A DNA stretch of 64,000 nucleotides from Ichthyophis bannanicus (GCA_033557465.1 CM066031.1:1227763312-1227827311), one strand, 5' to 3'. Positions 19,811-30,275 are shown, numbered from the stretch's first letter. Numbers and translations: made by a program. Notes: generated by a model not told the origin, from the letters alone.

Positions 19811-21250
19811 CATCTTCCTCAGTAAAGACCGAAGCAAAGAATTCATTTAGTCTCTCCGCTATCACCTTGTCGCCTCTTAGTGTTCCTTTAACCCCTCTAT
19901 CATCTAATGGACTAACTGACTCTCTCACAGGTTTTTTGCTACTAATGTACTTGAAAAAGTCTTTATTATGTTTTTGCTTCCACAGCAAGCTTCTTCTCAA
20001 ATTATCCCTTTGCCTGCCTTATCAGTGCCTTGCATTTAACGTGCCAGTGCTTGTGCTGTTTCCAGTTTTCATCATTTGGCTCTTTTTTCCATTTCCTGAA
20101 AGATGCTTTTTTTGGCAACAGCCTCTCTGACCTCACCTTTAAACCATGATGGCAGTTTTTTGGACTTCCCTCCACTTTTCTTAAAGCGTGGAATACAGTT
20201 GATCTGGGCTTCCAAGATCGTATTTTTCAACACCCAAGCTTGATGTAAGTCTTTAACCTTTGCAACTGCTCCTTTTAGTTTTTTCTTAACTATTTTCCTC
20301 ATTTTATCATAGTCTCCCTTTTGAAAGTTAAAAGATAGTAGTGTGGATTTTCTTACCATCCCCTCTCCACTAATTAAATCAAACACAATCATGCTATGAT
20401 CACTATTGCCAAGTGGCCCCAACACCCTTATCTCTTGCACCAGATCTGGTGTTCCACTAAGGACTAGGTCTAATATGGCTTCCCTTCTGGTTGGTTCATG
20501 AGCCAGCTGCTCCAAGAAGCAGTCATTCATTTCATCTAGGAACTTTATCTCCCTAGCATGCCCTGCCATGACAACTGACCCAGTCAATACCGGGGTAATT
20601 GAAATCACTCATTATTACTGTGCTGTAACTTTTGTTAGCTTCCTTGATTTCTTTGAGCATTTCATCATCCATTTGTTCATTTTGGCCAGGCAGTTGATAG
20701 TACACCCCTCCCCCCCCCCCCCCCCCCGCCATAGCCTTCCCCTTTTTACATGGAATTTCAATCCATAGAGATTCTACAGCAAATTCTGTTTCCTGCAAAA
20801 CTTTAATCCTTTCTGACTCAATGCCTTTGCTAACATAGAGCGCAACACCTCCACCAATTTGATATAGTTTGTACCCAGGTATCAGTGTCCCACTGGTTGT
20901 CCTCCTTTCACCATGTCTCTGAGATTCCAATCATATCTAACCTCTCGTTTAGTGCTATATATTCTTACTCTCCCATCTTATTTTTTAGACTTCTAGCATT
21001 TGCAAACAAGCATTTTAGAGTGTGTATTTTATTCATATTAATTTGGCTATTGGTAGTCATGGGTAATTTGGAATCTTTAAGGTCTGTCTGCTCCATACTC
21101 AAGGGCATTTGGGCTGCTTTACTCTTTTTTGGAACCTCTCTGCTTTTGGTAGTATCCTTCAAGGATACATTCTTCCGAACCATGCGCTGTTGTGTGACTG
21201 TCGGCTTTCCCCTGTTATCTAGTTTAAAAGCTGCTCTATCTCCTTTTTAA
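19811..21250 (-). pseudogene. CR1 ORF2, endonuclease and linker
   Basis: Minus-strand frames give LKCLFANARSLKNKMGE at the N-terminus (ORF2 start region), then GGGVALYVSKGIESERIKVL, a broken GDFNYPGIDW (reads SDFNYPGIDW with the Gly lost), HEPTRREAILDLVLSGTPD and GPLGNSDHSMI with the conserved SDH. The linker follows to KRPVRES. A poly-C run (about 18) at 20710-20727 disrupts the segment after KGKAMA. Several single-base frameshifts are present. Confidence 0.88.
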
Positions 21251-21717
21251 AGGTTAATGCCAGCAGCTTGGTTCCATCCCGGTGAAGGTAAAGCCAATCC
21301 CTTTGGAAGAGCCTCTCCTTTCCCCAGAATGTTTTGCAGTTCCTAACAAATCCAAAACCCTCATCCTTGCACCATTGTCTCATCCACGCACTAAGACTCC
21401 GGAGTTCTGCCTGCCTTTTGGGTCCTGCGCTTGGAATGGAAACATTTCAGAGAAGGCTACCCTAGACGTTCTGGATTTCAACTTGCTACCTAAAAGCCTA
21501 AATTTAGCCTCCTGAACATCCCTACCACATTTTCCTATGTCATTGATACCGACATGTACTAAGACAGCAGACTCCTCCCCAACACTATCTAAGACCTTAT
21601 CTAGGTGGCATGTAAGGTCTGCTACCTTCTGTGTTCAGGCTACCGGAGTGCTGGTTTCATCAGACATGGGTCCTACTGTGGTCTGTGTACATGTACTAAA
21701 AGATTCCTGCTGCTTGT
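21251..21717 (-). pseudogene. CR1 ORF1, esterase-like C-terminal part
   Basis: On the minus strand the sequence matches the ORF1 fragment of CR1-2, including the HVGTNDIG region (here HVGINDIG) and DGLHLN, and extends about 130 bases further 5'. CR1 ORF1 proteins carry an SGNH-type esterase; the G-N-D and D-x-x-H elements are the recognisable catalytic blocks. The 5' end is truncated at 21717, next to C1 tail DNA. Confidence 0.75.
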
Positions 21718-22105
21718 AGCTCCCTGTGAGGGAGCCCCTATTTTTTTCAGTAGTCTGTAGCTTGGGAGTCCTATATGTGAGGATTGACTTCCTGCTTGTT
21801 CCCGGAGAAAGCGTATTTACTCAGGGGACAGCAGGAATCGGTCCTCACAACCAACCCTCCCTGCTCCCCTTGGAGTTGCTCCTTTACCATCTTTTATTTT
21901 TGCTTTCTTTTAGCTATCTCCTCTGAGCAAGATGACACCCTTGGGCGGGAAGGGGACCATGCATGCATGGTGGCATCTCCCAAAGGCTTTCTTTGAAAGC
22001 CGGGGGATGCTTCCATGAGGGCTCTGTCGGTGCTGAAGTCCACCCATATGTGAGGCGTGATTCCTGCTGTCTCCAGAGAACACTTGTTACAGGTGAGTAA
22101 CTACA
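21718..22105 (+). mobile_element. DIRS-C copy C1, right part (tail)
   Basis: C-type tail resumes with CTCCCTGTGAGGGAGCCCC after the CR1 5' end. It carries an ICR with TTGTTCCCGGAGAAAGC (about 21799) and an inverted right unit ending CACTTGTTACAGGTGAGTAA at about 22098. Part of the inner arm is lost: GTATTTACTCAGGGGACAGC lacks the CACCTGTAACAGGTG word. It closes the C1 shell opened at 4786. Confidence 0.85.
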
Positions 22106-22745
22106 CTTCATGACTTGTCAATATTTATTAAATTTTCAATATACATCCAACAAAAACGTTTATAATAGAAATAAGATAAATTATAACCCAATAAGAAACA
22201 GGATATGTTCAATTTTGTAAATTTTCCTATCACATTAGTCTACAAAAAAGAAGGAAAAGGAAAAAAGGGAGGTATTGGCAAATAAAAGAACAATCCCAGG
22301 GATCAAACCCTAGTCTACAACATAAGTCAAAACAGGATGAAGACTTAAATGTCAGCCATATGAGATACCATATTAACCACAGGTCCCTCCCACGCTACTA
22401 GGAATTCCAAGAGCCTGCCCCTAGTTCAAAAAACACAAAAAGTTTTATCTTGATAGCCATTTGTACAATGGGAAGGAAATCTCCAAAACGTTTACCCCCC
22501 TTCCCCCGGGAGGAGGACCCTAGGCTGAAGAACTAGGAACTCCTCCCTCCTCTGTTGGGTAACCTGGGATAAGTCAGGAAAAATGTAAACATATGATCCA
22601 AAAAACTGCTCATTAATATTTCTAAACTAAGAGCAAGGAATTACAGATTTATCGGGTTCCAGAACAAGAGCTACAAGCAGGGTAGTTCGCTTAATAAGCT
22701 CTCCAGAAACCCAGTTAGATCTCCGGGAGGCATTACTAAAGCTCA
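22106..22745 (-). pseudogene. L1-type ORF1-only retroposon, copy a
   Basis: Minus-strand frames give TTLLVALVLEPDKSVIPCS and FFGSYVYIFPDLSQVTQQR, the RNA-recognition/C-terminal segment of vertebrate L1/Tx1-type ORF1 proteins, an RNA chaperone. Downstream on the same strand come a short 3' untranslated stretch and AAATTTAATAAATATTGAC, with no ORF2 sequence. The 5' end is truncated at about 22745. The arrangement resembles half-LINE (HAL1) elements, which is inference. Confidence 0.7.
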
Positions 22746-23065
22746 TACCCCATGGGCCAGAGCACAAGGACAGATACTGGGCTCACACAAGATTTGGGGT
22801 TCATGATAAACCACCCCAAATCTCATCTCACTCCAACTCAGGATCTGGAGTGCATAGCAGCTCATCTAGACACACTCCATTCCAGGGCCTTCCTTCCCCT
22901 GGACAGGACGGATTGCCTCAGGACCCTGGCCACTGAGGTACAGCACAGTTATTCAGTGTCGGCGCAGTCCATGCTCCACCTACTAGGCCATGTGTTTTCC
23001 TACGCTCTCCTCCATATGCGGGCAGCTCAGTAGTGTCTCCGCTCGCAGTGGAGGCGGGCATTGGG
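22746..23065 (+). pseudogene. DIRS-C RT C-terminal fragment
   Basis: The frame reads LGFMINHPKSHLTPTQDLE, then HLDTLHSRAFLPLDR, SAQSMLHLLGH and LLHMRAAQ before a stop. This matches the thumb/connection region after YLDDW in B2 (LGLVINIPKSNLTPTQSLEF). No catalytic motif is included. It stops at the A3 right terminus and continues at 32370. Confidence 0.8.
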
Positions 23066-23068
23066 AAA

Positions 23069-23558
23069 GAGTAGTTACCTGTAACAGGTGTTCTCCAGGA
23101 GCAGCAGGAATCAGTCCTCACTTATGGGTGTCATCGACGCCGATGAAGCCCCAGCGGAGCATTTCCCCAGCTTTCCATGAAAGCCTTTGGGAATGCTGGC
23201 ATGCATGAGCGGTTCCCTTCCTGCCTAAAGGTGCCATCTTACCTCAGTCAAATGACATAGCTAAGAACAGCACACAAAAAGTGAAAAATGAACTATGTAC
23301 AACTGCAATTCCAAGGGGAAGAGGGAGGGTAGTGAGGACTGATTCCTGCTGCTCCTGGAGAACACCTGTTACAGGTGAGTAACTACTCTTTCTCCAGGAC
23401 CAAGCAGGAAGTCAGTCCTCACTTATGGGTGACTCCCCAGCTCTGGGCTACCAGGAACCCAGGCTGAACAAGAGAACTCCCTTTAGTCTCAGCAACACAG
23501 AAAAGGCTTTTCAAGAACACAACCCCCACAGGTAGCCCAACCAGAGGGCAGGAGTTGC
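23069..23558 (-). repeat. A3 tail: inverted right unit and ICR
   Basis: Read on the plus strand, the outer arm is GAGTAGTTACCTGTAACAGG (23069-) and the inner arm is CACCTGTTACAGGTGAGTAA near 23363. The ICR/left-end-like segment TTTCTCCAGGACCAAGCAGG lies at 23391-23410. Together they spell the joined circle ends, as in A1. No coding sequence is seen. Confidence 0.85.
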
Positions 23559-24680
23559 CTAGACCTCAAAGAGATTCCCGAGTACTGCTTGGCCAAAAGC
23601 ACTGTCCCTACGGGACTCCCTCTCCAGACAGTAGTGGGCTGCAAAAGTCTGGCTGGAAGACCAAGTAGCAGCCCTGCAGATGTCTTGCAATGGAACAGAG
23701 CGGAGATGAGCCACTGATGCAGCCATTGCCCTCACACGGTGGGCCGTGACCCTACCCTGCAAAGGAAGGTCAGCCGCCTTGTAAGCCCAGGTGATACAGT
23801 CAGCCACCCAGATGGACAAGGTACGCTTGGACACAGGCCTCCCCAAGTTATTGGGGTCAAAAGAAAGGAAGAGCTGAGAAGCCCTCCTGTGACCTTGCGT
23901 ACGTTCAAGGTAGAAGGATAAGGCCCTCCTACAGTCCAAGGTATGGAGAACTGTTTCAGCCTGACTTGCATGAGGCCTAGGGAAGAAAGTAGGAAGAAAC
24001 ACCTCCTGGTTGAGGTGGAAAGAGGAGACAACCTTAGGAAGGAACTTAGGGTGAGTCCTGAGGACTACCCTGTTTTTATAGAACCTGGTGTAAGGTCTAT
24101 CACAGACCAAGGCCTGAAGCTCACTCACTCTCCTAGCCGAAGTAAGGGCTATCAGAAAGCGAGTCTTCCATGAGAGGAAGCATAGAGGGCAAGTAGCCAT
24201 AGGCTCAAAAGGTCGAGTCAGCTGCTGCAAGACCACATTCAGCTCCCACTCAGGAGCAGGAGGCCGTATGGGAGGTTTGAGCAGTAACAAACCTCTGAGA
24301 AACCTGGACACCAAAGGGTGCACAGACAAGGAATGGCCCTCTACTAAGGAGTGGCGAGCTGCCAAAGCAGAGAGGTGGACCCGAACAGAGTTGGACTTGA
24401 GACCTTGATTGGACAAGTGCAGCAGGTACTGAAGCACTACAGACACAGCACAGGAGAAAGGATCCTCTGCACGTAACTGACACCACACAGAAAACCTCTT
24501 CCACTTGAAGAGCATAGGTTTTCCTTGTGGACTGTTTCCTAGAAGCTAGGAGAACCTCCTCAACTTCTTTAGGCAGGCCCCAGGGAGCCAACACTACCCT
24601 TGCAGCCTCCATGCCATCAGATGGAGGGACTTGAGATTGGGATGCAGTAGAGAGCCCTGATTCTGAGAGAGAAGGTCGGG
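23559..24680 (-). pseudogene. DIRS-A YR, one frameshift from open
   Basis: The N-terminal part reads SQVPPSDGMEAARVVLAPWG and PKEVEEVLLASRKQSTRKTY in one frame. The rest, 24515-23559, is a 318-codon frame beginning LFKWKRFSVWCQL. They are separated by one extra T (CTCTTCAAGTGG, where A4 has CTCTCAAATGG). The core is well kept: TSARRVSELQALVCDRPYTR, RTHPKFLPKVVSSFHLN, TAHRVRAMAASVAHLRSV and WSSSQTFAAHYCLERES, so the Arg, HxxR and Tyr are all present. This is the best recombinase sequence in the window. Confidence 0.9.
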
Positions 24681-25249
24681 CTGCAATCCCAGAGGCAGAG
24701 GGAGATCCACCGCCAGTTGAAGCAGGAGGGGGAACCAAGGCTGCCTGGGCCACCTGGGAGCCACCAGGAGGACTGAGGCCCTGTCTTGGAGAATTTTGAA
24801 CAGTGTCCGGACCACCAGGGGGGTGGGAGGAAACGCATAGAGTAGGCCCTGAGTCCAGGGAATCAGAAAAGCATCTGCTGCTACCCTCAGAGGATGCGGT
24901 TGCCTGGAGCAAAACCGTGGCAGCTGGTTGTTTAGAGGACTGGCAAACAGATCTATGGAGGAAAGACCCCACTCCAAGAAAATCTTTTGAACCACTAAAG
25001 GATGTAGCTGCCACTCGTGTGGTTGCAGAATCCTGCTCAATTTGTTGGCCAGGAAATTCTCCTGGCCTGGAAGGTAGACTGCCTTGAGGAGCATGTTGTG
25101 TCTCAGGGCAAAGGAACAGAGGACTTGTGCTTCCTGACAAAGGGGTTGGGAACCAGTCCCGCCCTGCTTGTTCACATAGAACATGGCTACCTGGTTGTCT
25201 GTTTGGATCAAGACAGACTGATGGGCCAGGGAAGCAGTGAAGGCCTTGA
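24594..25249 (-). pseudogene. DIRS-A RNase H end and post-RH domain
   Basis: This continues the RT/RH protein on the 3' side of CR1-2. It reads HQSVLIQTDNQVAMFYVNKQ, then with a shift AVYLPGQENFLANKLSRILQ, SSIDLFASPLNNQLPRFCSR, LLYAFPPTPLVVRTLFKIL and APRWPRQPWFPLLLQLAVDL, ending LMAWRLQG. The end overlaps the YR N-terminus in another frame, so the native YR would need reinitiation or frameshifting. One frameshift lies near the GTGS segment at about 25150. Confidence 0.88.
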
Positions 25250-25608
25250 GGGAGTCTGCTGTCTTGGTACATGTTGGTACCAATGACATAGGAAAATGTG
25301 GTAGGGAAGTTCTGGAGGCTAAATTTAAGCTTTTAGGTAGGAAGTTGAAATCCAGAACTTCCAGGATAGCGTTCTCCGAAATGCTTCCTGTTCCACGTGC
25401 AGGACCCAAAAGACAGGCAGAGCTCCGGAGTCTCAATGCGTGGATGAGACAATGGTGCAAGGATGAGGGTTTTGGATTTGTTAGGAACTGGGGAACATTC
25501 TGGGGAAAGGGGGGGCTCTTCCGAAGGGATGGGCTTCACCTTAATCAGGATGGGACCAGACTGCTGGCATTAACCTTTAAAAAAGAGATAGAGAAGCTTT
25601 TAAACTAG
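25250..25608 (+). pseudogene. CR1 ORF1 C-terminal part, SGNH esterase-like
   Basis: The frame reads LVHVGTNDIGKCGREVLEAK, SRTSRIAFSEMLPVPRAGPK, RSLNAWMRQWCKDEGF, then DGLHLNQDGTRLLA, ending KKEIEKLLN with TAG at 25606-25608. The GTND and DGLHLN blocks are the Asn/Asp and His blocks of SGNH-type esterases, known from CR1-group ORF1 proteins. The N-terminal half, including the catalytic Ser block, is lost by 5' truncation. Confidence 0.85.
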
Positions 25609-25664
25609 AAAATAGGGGAAAGCCGACAGTCACCCAGGAGCGCACGGTTCGGACAAAGGTATCC

Positions 25665-28613
25665 TTGAAGGATACTACCAAAAGCAGTGAGGTTCCAAAA
25701 GGGAGTATAGTAGCCCAAATGCCCTTGAGTAAGGAGCAGACAGAGCATAAAGATTCCCAATTACCCATGCCTACCAATAGCCAGATTAATATTAATAAAA
25801 TGCAGTCTCTAAAATGCTTGTATGCCAATGCTAGAAGTCTAAACAATAAGATGGGAGAATTAGAATATATAGCATTAAATGAGAGGTTAGATATGATTGC
25901 ACTCTCAGAGACATGGTGGAAGGAGGATAACCAGTGGGACACTGTGATACCTGGATACAAACTATATCGTAATGATAGAGCTGAACAAATTGGTGGAGGG
26001 GTTGCGCTCTATGTTAGAGAGGGCATTGAGTCAGAAAGGATTAAAGTTTTGCAGGGAACAAAATATGCTGTAGAATCTCTATGGATTGAAATTCCATTTA
26101 TGAAGGGGAAGGTGATGGCAGTGGGAGTATACTATCGACCACCTGGCCAGAATGACCAAATGGATGATGAAATGCTCAAAGAAATCAAGGAAGCTAACAA
26201 AAGCCACAACAGAGTAGTAATAATGGGTGATTTCAATTACCCCGGTATCGACTGGGACAGTGTCACAGCAGGACAAGCTAAAGAGATAAAGTTTCTAGAT
26301 GAAATAAATGACTGCTTCTTGGAGCAGCTGGTTCATGAACCGACCAGAGGGGAAGCCATACTGGACCTAGTCCTTAGTGGAACGCCAGATCTGGTGCAAG
26401 AAATAAGGGTGTTGGGACCACTTGGCAATAGTGATCATAGTATGATCATGTTTGATTTAATCAGTGGAGGACAGATAGTAAAGGAATCCACAGTACTACC
26501 TTTTAACTTTCAAAAGGGTGACTATGATAGAATGAGGAATATAGTTCGGAAAAAACTAAAAGGAGCGGTTCCAAAGGTTAAAGACTTACAGCAAGCTTGG
26601 GTGTTATTTAAAAATACTATCCTCGAAGCCCAGACCAGCTGTATTCCACGCATTAAGAAAAGTGGAAGAAAGTCCAAAAAACTGCCAGCATGGTTTAAAG
26701 GTGAGGTCAGAGAGGCTGTTGCTGCCAAAAGAGCAACCTTCAGAAAATGGAAAAAAGAGCCAAATGATGAAAACTGGAAACAGCACAAGCACTGGCAAGT
26801 TAAATGCAAAGCATTGATAAGGCAGGCAAAGCGGGAATTTGAGAAGAAACTTGCTACGGAAGCAAAAACACGAAATAAAGACTTTTTCAAGTACATTCGT
26901 AGCAAAAGGCCTGTGAGAGAGTCAATTGGACCATTAGATGATAGAGGGGTAAAAGGGGCAGTAAGAGGAGACAAGGCTATAGCAGAGAGACTGAATGAAT
27001 TCTTTGCTTCGGTCTTTACTGAGGAAGATGTAGGGGTGTTACCCAAGACTGAAGTGGTATTTAAAGGTGATACTGCAGAGGAATTGAGAGAAATATCGCT
27101 ACACCGGGAAGATATATTACAACTATTTGATAAACTGAATAGTAGCAAATCACCTGGACCGGATGGTATACATCCCAGAGTGTTGAAAGAACTGAAATAT
27201 GAGATTGCAGACCTGTTATTGGTAATCTGTGAACTTTCATTAAAATCATCTGTAATACCTGAAGATTGGAGGGTCGCCAACGTAACACCAATTTTTAAAA
27301 AGGGTTCCAGGGGTGACCCGGGAAATTACAGACCGGTGAGCCTGACGTCAGTACCAGGGAAAATGGTAGAAGCCATCATAAAGAACAAAATTACACAGCA
27401 TGTAGATAGTCATGGCCTAATGGGAGACAGCCAACATGGCTTTAGACAAGGCAGATCTTGTCTTACTAATCTGATCTGTTTTTTTGAAGGTGTGCATAAA
27501 CAGGTAGACAAAGGTGAGTCGGTTGATATAGTGTATCTGGACTTTCAGAAAGCTTTTGACAAGGTCCCCCATCAGAGACTTTTGGCGAAGCTAAAAAGTC
27601 ATGGGATAGGAGGCAGTGTACTATTGTGGATCGGGAACTGGTTAAAAGATAGAAAGCAGAGGGTAGGGCTAAATGGCCAATATTCCCAATGGAAAAAGGT
27701 GAATAGTGGAGTACCCCAGGGATCTGTACTGGGTCCGCTACTTTTTGACATATTCATAAATGACCTGGAAAAGGGAATAACTAGTGAGGTAATCAAATTT
27801 GCAGATGACACAAAACTGTTTAAAGTTGTTAAAACCCAAGAGGATTGTGGAAAACTGCAGGAGGATCTGGATAAATTGGAAGACTGGGCATCCAAATGGC
27901 AGATGAAATTTAATGTGGACAAGTGCAAAGTTATGCACCTAGGAAAGAACAACCCACACTATAGTTACAAGATGCAAGGCTCCACATTAGAAACCACCAC
28001 CCAGGAAAAAGATTTAGGAGTCATCGTGGATAACATGTTAAAACCCTCCGCCCAGTGTGCAGCGGCGGCCAAGAAAGCAAATAGAATGCTAGGTATCCTA
28101 AGGAAAGGGATGGAGAATAAAACAAAGGATATTATAATGCCTCTGTATCGCTCCATGGTACGACCGCACCTTGAATATTGTGTGCAATTCTGGTCACCGT
28201 ATCTTAAAAAGGACATAGAGTTATTAGAAAAAGTACAGAGAAGAGCCACCAAATTGGTGAAGGGGATGGAAGGCTACTCCTATGAAGAGAGGCTAAAAAG
28301 GTTAGGGCTCTTTAACCTAGAAAAGAGGCGGCTGAGGGGAGATATGATAGAGGTGTATAAATTAATGAATGGAGTGGAACGGATAAACGTGGATAAATTG
28401 TTTACGCTATCAGAATATAGAAGGACTAGGGGGCATGTAATGAAGCTACAGGGTAAACTATTTAAGACAAATAGGAGAAAATATTTCTTCTCTCAACGTG
28501 TAATCAAACTCTGGAATCTGTTACCGGAGGATGTAGTAAGGGCTGTTAGTATAGCTGGGTTTAAAAAAGGTTTGGACAAGTTCCTGGAGGAAAGGTCCAT
28601 AAACCACTATTAA
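25665..28613 (+). CDS. CR1 ORF2p: endonuclease-reverse transcriptase, open
   Basis: This enzyme nicks target DNA and copies CR1 RNA at the nick (target-primed reverse transcription) in the nucleus. The 982-codon frame is uninterrupted to TAA at 28611-28613. The endonuclease occupies about residues 45-265: ANARSLNNKMGE, the Glu of LSETWW (about 82), GDFNYPGIDW (about 188-197) and GNSDHSMI with SDH (about 256-258). RT occupies about 490-760: GPDGIHPRVLKEL, NYRPVSLTSVPGKMVE, GFRQGRSCLTNL, YLDFQKAFDKVPH (about 624), NSGVPQGSVLGPLLF and FADDTKLF (about 712). The C-terminal domain includes VKGMEGYSYEERLKRLGLFN. The listed first codon is TTG; the frame is open further upstream and overlaps the ORF1 end, so the true start is undetermined. 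All expected catalytic residues are visible. Confidence 0.9.
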   Translation: MKDTTKSSEVPKGSIVAQMPLSKEQTEHKDSQLPMPTNSQININKMQSLKCLYANARSLNNKMGELEYIALNERLDMIALSETWWKEDNQWDTVIPGYKLYRNDRAEQIGGGVALYVREGIESERIKVLQGTKYAVESLWIEIPFMKGKVMAVGVYYRPPGQNDQMDDEMLKEIKEANKSHNRVVIMGDFNYPGIDWDSVTAGQAKEIKFLDEINDCFLEQLVHEPTRGEAILDLVLSGTPDLVQEIRVLGPLGNSDHSMIMFDLISGGQIVKESTVLPFNFQKGDYDRMRNIVRKKLKGAVPKVKDLQQAWVLFKNTILEAQTSCIPRIKKSGRKSKKLPAWFKGEVREAVAAKRATFRKWKKEPNDENWKQHKHWQVKCKALIRQAKREFEKKLATEAKTRNKDFFKYIRSKRPVRESIGPLDDRGVKGAVRGDKAIAERLNEFFASVFTEEDVGVLPKTEVVFKGDTAEELREISLHREDILQLFDKLNSSKSPGPDGIHPRVLKELKYEIADLLLVICELSLKSSVIPEDWRVANVTPIFKKGSRGDPGNYRPVSLTSVPGKMVEAIIKNKITQHVDSHGLMGDSQHGFRQGRSCLTNLICFFEGVHKQVDKGESVDIVYLDFQKAFDKVPHQRLLAKLKSHGIGGSVLLWIGNWLKDRKQRVGLNGQYSQWKKVNSGVPQGSVLGPLLFDIFINDLEKGITSEVIKFADDTKLFKVVKTQEDCGKLQEDLDKLEDWASKWQMKFNVDKCKVMHLGKNNPHYSYKMQGSTLETTTQEKDLGVIVDNMLKPSAQCAAAAKKANRMLGILRKGMENKTKDIIMPLYRSMVRPHLEYCVQFWSPYLKKDIELLEKVQRRATKLVKGMEGYSYEERLKRLGLFNLEKRRLRGDMIEVYKLMNGVERINVDKLFTLSEYRRTRGHVMKLQGKLFKTNRRKYFFSQRVIKLWNLLPEDVVRAVSIAGFKKGLDKFLEERSINHY

Positions 28614-28787
28614 AAAGGGACCCAGGATATCAATGCTTGGCCTAGTACAAGCACTGCAGAACCTGTGTCTTTTGGGGAAACTGCTAGGTACGTATGACCT
28701 AGATTGGCCACTGTTGGAAACAGGATACTGGGCTTGATGGACCTCGGTCTGACCCAGTATGGCATTTCTTATGTTCTTATGTTCTTA

Positions 28788-30105
28788 GGGCCAAGCGGAT
28801 AGCTCTGAGCTCTAGGAGATTGATCTGCTGGGATGCCTCCCAAGGAGACCACAGACCCTGGGTGCACTTGTCTAGGCAGTGTGCTCCCCAACCCAACAGA
28901 GGCATCGGTGGTCAGCACCACTGTATGAGGAGGTACCTGAAAGGGCACCCCCACCAGCAGATTGGGGGGGTGTAACCACCAGTTGAAGGGGGTCAGAAAA
29001 CGGTGGGACACTCTGATCCTGTCTCTGAGGCTGCCTGAGGCCTGTGACCACTGAGTCTGAAGGCACCACTGGGCAGGCCTCATATGGAGCCTGGCATTGG
29101 GGGTCACCTGAACTGTGGACGCCATGTGGCCCAGAAGCCTGAGACAGAGTCTGGCGGAGACCAGGGACCTGTGCAGAAACTTGCTTGCAAGGTCCATGAG
29201 CCTTTGTGCCCGGTCCACTGGTAAGAATGCTCTTGCCAGCTGAGAATCCAACCTTGCCCCTATGAATTCCAAGTTCTGGGAGGGGAGCAAAGTGGACTTT
29301 GCGAAGTTGATGACAAAGCCCACCTTTTGGAGCAGGTCTATGGTTCTGTTGGTGGCCTGCTGGACCTCGAGAGACGTCTGGCCTCTGATGAGCCAGTCGT
29401 CCAGGTAGGGAAAGACAAAGATGCCCTGATTTCTCAGGTAGGCTGCTACCACTGCCAGGCACTTGGTGAAGACTCTGGGAGCGGAAGTCAGCCCAAAAGG
29501 CAATACCCTGTACTGATAGTGGTTTCCTCCCACAATGAACCTGAGGTACTTTCTGTGGTCTGGATGAATGAGGATGTGAGTGTAAGCATCTTCTAGATCT
29601 AAAGCCAATCTCCCTGCTGGAGGTAGGGCAGAAAAGTTCCAAGAGTAACCATCTTGAACTTTTCTTTCACAAGAAACTTGTTTAGGTTTCTGAGATCCAA
29701 AATGCGTCAAAGACCACCGGTTCTCTTTGGCACCAGGAAATACCTGGAGTAAAAACCGTGACCTTGGAAGTGGGGAGGCACAGGCTCCACCGCCTTGTCC
29801 AGCAACAGACCCCTGAGCTCCTGGAGGAGAAGGGCTGTATGCAGGGGAGGCCTGGAAGGCTCCCCTGGAAAGTGTGGTGGAGGTAGTTGGTGAAAATGCA
29901 GGGCATAGCCTCGATGGACTATGTCCAGCACCCAACTGTCCTGAGTTATCAGGGGCCACTGGTGGGCGAACAAGGCTAGGCGGCCTCCTGTGCAGGGCTG
30001 GGTCCGCAAGGGAGGTTTGGCTATACTCAAGGAGTCAAAAACCCCCACCCTGCTGAGTGGGAGCAGGGGCCGGAGGCTTGGCGGTAGTCTGCCTACGGGG
30101 CCCAT
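28788..30105 (-). pseudogene. DIRS-A RT and start of RNase H
   Basis: A 396-codon frame (29959-28769) carries LALDLEDAYTHILIHPDHRK, YRVLPFGLTSAPRVFTKCLA, FPYLDDWLIRGQ, NFAKSTLLPSQNLEFIGARL, LGHMASTVQVTPNARLHMRP and VVLTTDASVGLGS. The last should be TDASVGWGAHC, so a base is missing near 28890. The N-terminal block PVPPHFQGHGFYSRYFLVPK reads in the frame of 30105-29707, so a shift separates GGL from RPILDL. CR1-2 interrupts the RNase H after LELRAIRLA. RT catalytic residues are all present. Confidence 0.9.
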
Positions 30106-30275
30106 TACCCCGGCCCTTGGCTTGCTGACCCTGTGGGGCAGGTTGGGCAGCCTGATAATGTGGATACTGTCTGTAGGCAGTGCCCTTCCTCAGGTAAAAG
30201 GGCTTTTTACCCGGGCCCTTCTTTTTATGTGAAGGGGCAGAGGTCTTCCTGGACAGCCTTGTCCTGGTGAGGTGC

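Larger units (their letters stand above)
7741..21717 (-). mobile_element. CR1 LINE (CR1-1) in C1, split by B1 and A2
   Basis: The three pieces 7741-8977, 13625-14094 and 19811-21717 are collinear and together give about 3.6 kb of CR1 on the minus strand. The 3' end (plus-strand left) has TTAAGAACATAAG, the reverse complement of the CR1 terminal repeat, then CCAGTATCCTGTTTCCAACA. The 5' end lies inside ORF1, so the copy is 5'-truncated as is normal for LINEs. CR1-2 at 25250-28787 supplies an intact reference on the other strand. The pieces resume exactly where they were interrupted, which dates B1 and A2 after this CR1. Confidence 0.9.
25250..28787 (+). mobile_element. CR1 LINE (CR1-2), 5'-truncated, ORF2 open
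   Basis: It is inserted in A3 RNase H, antisense to it. The 5' junction falls in ORF1 at about 25250 (GGAGTCTGCTGTCTTGG). The 3' end has GGCATTTCTTATGTTCTTAT and a repeated ATGTTCTT unit, the CR1 hallmark. Host sequence on both sides reads on (AAGGCCTTGAG, then GGGCCAAGCGGATAGC). The length is about 3.5 kb. No clear target duplication is seen, which is usual for CR1. Given its open ORF2 it is one of the youngest elements here. Confidence 0.92.

Noticed and set aside
25250..25608. Host lipase/esterase gene (GTND and DGLHLN blocks)
   Set aside because: It lies directly upstream of CR1 ORF2 on the same strand, is repeated in CR1-1, and is a known CR1 ORF1 domain.
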